A stretch of DNA of 7,319 nucleotides from an uncultured Pseudomonadota bacterium (lineage in GTDB: Bacteria; Myxococcota_A; UBA796; GCA-2862545): positions 1 to 7,319 of the forward strand of contig CALATR010000674.1 of the NCBI GenBank assembly GCA_937891875.1, written 5' to 3'. Below, one piece after another: positions 5,988-7,319 of the stretch. Every line of letters starts with the position of its first letter. Position 1 is the stretch's first letter. Both the position numbers and the translations under genes were made by a program. Under the pieces are notes generated by a model. It worked only from the letters and a program-made list of their open reading frames with translations. It was not told the DNA's origin and did no database searches.

Positions 5988-6707
5988 TCAGTTGCTGATG
6001 TACGGCACGTCGACGTCGAAGCTGAACGCGTCGTGGGTGCAGTCCCCGCCGCCCTGGCCGTCGGAGACGGTGTCGTTGTCGCCGAAGACGACGAAGCCGA
6101 ACTCGTAGCGCTCCTCCTGGCGGGCCCGGAGCGACAGCTCGTCCACGAGGTCGTCGTCGAAGTCGAGCAGGAGCGGCTGGCGGGTGTCGGGGCTGGGGAT
6201 CGTGCAGTTGGAACGCCCCTCTTCCTGACCCAGGCACCACGGCTGGCCGTCGAAGGCGAAGGCCTGGCCCACGATGCTGTCCCAGTCCCACTCGGGCAGG
6301 CCGCTGGACGTGGTGGGCAGCTCGGCCACCTTGTCGCCGGAGCTGCTGGCGAGCACGACCCCGGCGAAGAGGAAGAACATGTGGTCGTCGTAGACCATCT
6401 CCGGCTCGACCTCGGGGTCCACCTGGAACTCGAAGCCGAGGTCGCAGACGACGACGTCCTGGGGCAGGTCGACCGTGGCGTAGGCCTCGTCCCGGGCGGT
6501 GACCATGCCCTGGGCGGGGCCGATGTTGCCGTTCTCCCCCCAGGCGCAGGTCTCGTTGTTGGCGGGAACCTCCACCCGGACGGTCTCGATCTGCGGCTCG
6601 TAGCGGGCACACAGCTCGGCGATGTCTTCGGGCGTCTCGACGTTCAGGTCGATGGTGCCGCGGCAGCCGACGACCAGGAGCAAGACGGCGGGGAGCAGCG
6701 CACGCAT
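5988..6707 (-). CDS. Unrecognised lipoprotein with six extra cysteines
   Basis: This 239-residue protein starts at ATG 6707 with GGAGG at 6713-6717, five bases upstream. Residues 1-14 are a lipoprotein signal peptide with lipobox VVGC, so Cys15 would be lipidated. The mature part has six further cysteines (33, 54, 88, 158, 168, 223), enough for three disulfides. It alternates hydrophobic and acidic segments: WGENGNIG (56-63), a beta-type stretch VVVCDLGFEFQVD (85-97), MFFLFAGVVLAS (110-121), LPEWDWDSIVGQAFAFDG (137-154), LLLDFDDDLVDELSL (179-193) and FGFVVFGDNDTV (203-214). This composition suggests a compact beta-sandwich exposed at the cell surface, and the Asp-rich loops might bind Ca2+, both inferred. 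I recognise no family. It is convergent with the monooxygenase gene and 88 bp downstream of the OmpA gene on the same strand, close enough for co-transcription but with its own possible control region. Confidence 0.85.
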   Translation of the reverse strand: MRALLPAVLLLVVGCRGTIDLNVETPEDIAELCARYEPQIETVRVEVPANNETCAWGENGNIGPAQGMVTARDEAYATVDLPQDVVVCDLGFEFQVDPEVEPEMVYDDHMFFLFAGVVLASSSGDKVAELPTTSSGLPEWDWDSIVGQAFAFDGQPWCLGQEEGRSNCTIPSPDTRQPLLLDFDDDLVDELSLRARQEERYEFGFVVFGDNDTVSDGQGGGDCTHDAFSFDVDVPYISN

Positions 6708-6795
6708 GGGTACCTCCAGCGCGTATGCCCCGAGATTACCAGCGATCGGACCGATAGACGGTCGTGATGTGTCAGAGCCGTGTCAGCGAGTGGCG
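6708..6795. promoter_or_regulatory. Repeat-bearing intergenic region upstream of the lipoprotein gene
   Basis: The 88-bp gap is less GC-rich than the genes around it and has several short repeats. GTGTCAG occurs at 6769-6775 and 6780-6786, exactly 11 bp apart (CTGACAC on the minus strand). A third, weaker GTCAG at 6795-6799 overlaps the OmpA stop codon. Nearer the lipoprotein gene are two overlapping inverted repeats, ATCGG-A-CCGAT at 6745-6755 and GACCG-ATAGA-CGGTC at 6749-6763. Helically phased direct repeats are typical of regulator binding sites, and the minus strand carries CGTCTAT, similar to the -10 proposed for the sigma operon, but without a matching -35. No U-tract follows the inverted repeats, so an intrinsic terminator is unlikely. 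Confidence 0.35.
6769..6786 (-). repeat. Direct repeat CTGACAC x2, 11-bp period
   Basis: Two identical 7-bp copies are separated by 4 bp, so their centres are 11 bp apart, one DNA turn. They lie 62-79 bp upstream of the lipoprotein start codon, a usual place for an activator or operator site. They are too short to name a regulator. Confidence 0.4.
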
Positions 6796-7319
6796 TCAGC
6801 GGTTCGAGCCGCCGCCTCCGCCGCCGCTCCCGGCTGGAAATCCGCCGGTGACCTCGATCTCCACGCGGCGGTTCTGGGCGCGACCCGCCGGGGTCCGGTT
6901 CGGCGCGATGGGCTTGGCGTCGCCGTAGCCGACCGCCTCGATGTGGTCGCCGTTGGCGCCGCGGCGGATGAGCTCGATGCGGATGGCCCGCGCCCGGCGC
7001 TCGGACAGGACCTGGTTGGCGTCGCTGTCGCCGTCGGAGTCAGTGTGCCCGCCGACGCGGATGGTCAGGTCGGGGGCGTCCTTGAGGACCTGGGCGATCT
7101 CGTCGAGCACGTCGGTGCCCTGGGACAGGGTCGCCTGGCCGCTCACGAAGGTGATGGGCTGGAGCAGCTCGATGGCCTGGTTGGTGACCCGGACCTTGGT
7201 CGGCGGGGTGTCCGGGCAGCCATCGCCGTCGAGGTAGCCGTTGGCGGTCTCGGGCTTGGCCGGGCAGCGGTCGTTCGCGTCGCTGATCCCGTCCTCATCG
7301 GCATCAGCGAGGGGGCAGC
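6796..7319 (-). CDS. OmpA-family outer membrane protein with thrombospondin type 3 repeats (3' part)
   Basis: The last 173 codons of a gene entering from the right edge are visible; its start lies outside the window. The fragment first shows two Asp-rich thrombospondin type 3-like units: residues 1-19 (CP then DADEDGISDANDRCP) and 20-38 (PETANGYLDGDGCPDTP). Such repeats bind Ca2+ and often link an outer membrane beta-barrel to a periplasmic domain. Residues about 48-157 form an OmpA C-terminal domain that holds peptidoglycan non-covalently. The motifs are ITFVSGQATL, the central GGHTDSDGD (89-97), NQVLSERRARAI (101-112), VGYGDAKPIAPNRTPAGRAQNRRVEIEV (129-156). Asp93 and one of the arginines in LSERR fit the residues that contact diaminopimelate in this family. 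The tail is glycine-rich (six Gly in a row, about 165-170) and ends SNR. The missing N-terminus probably holds the signal peptide and a barrel. The role inferred is envelope anchoring, with no visible link to the sigma operon. Confidence 0.93.
   Translation of the reverse strand, partial: CPLADADEDGISDANDRCPAKPETANGYLDGDGCPDTPPTKVRVTNQAIELLQPITFVSGQATLSQGTDVLDEIAQVLKDAPDLTIRVGGHTDSDGDSDANQVLSERRARAIRIELIRRGANGDHIEAVGYGDAKPIAPNRTPAGRAQNRRVEIEVTGGFPAGSGGGGGGSNR

Noticed and set aside
5820..6767. Plus-strand open frame (315 codons) across the lipoprotein gene
   Set aside because: It starts inside the monooxygenase gene and lacks any recognisable domain. The opposite strand has a lipobox and a good ribosome-binding site.
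7260..7319. Tandem DNA repeat at the right edge
   Set aside because: The repetition is at the protein level (Asp-rich thrombospondin type 3 units inside the OmpA gene), not a DNA repeat array.

Overview
The window is a very GC-rich bacterial stretch (roughly 70% by eye, not counted). It is densely packed with genes for envelope proteins, and none of the sequence looks mobile. Its gene repertoire suggests a Myxococcota/deltaproteobacterial-type genome: an ECF sigma factor paired with a membrane TPR protein, several lipoproteins of no known family, a lipoprotein ending in a single-haem cytochrome c domain, and an OmpA protein with thrombospondin type 3 repeats. This placement is inferred from gene content only; there is no rRNA or other phylogenetic marker.

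Positions 4525 to 1, minus strand: five genes in a row, probably one operon. In transcription order they are a secreted cysteine-containing protein (GTG start at 4525), an ECF sigma factor (14-bp overlap), a single-pass membrane protein with a short cytoplasmic N-terminus and an extracytoplasmic TPR region (ATGA overlap), a lipoprotein with a probable seven-blade beta-propeller and a C-terminal c-type haem site (60-bp gap), and the first 55 codons of an unrecognised gene (30-bp gap) that runs off the left edge. The membrane TPR protein sits where an anti-sigma factor normally sits and has a plausible sigma-binding N-terminus, but no zinc-binding anti-sigma motif. A candidate ECF-type promoter lies 25 bp upstream of the first gene, which would make the operon self-activated. 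My reading is an envelope-sensing module: signal outside, TPR sensor in the membrane, sigma factor inside, and secreted or lipid-anchored outputs including a haem protein.

Positions 4526 to 5967: a 200-bp divergent intergenic region, then a lone plus-strand gene for an FAD-dependent monooxygenase of the PHBH/UbiH-like fold. It ends 20 bp from the convergent gene to its right.

Positions 5988 to 7319, minus strand: an unrecognised cysteine-containing lipoprotein, preceded by an 88-bp intergenic region with short direct and inverted repeats, and before that the 3' end of a gene for an OmpA-family protein with TSP3 calcium-binding repeats that enters from the right edge.

I saw no tRNA, rRNA, CRISPR array, insertion sequence or convincing intrinsic terminator.
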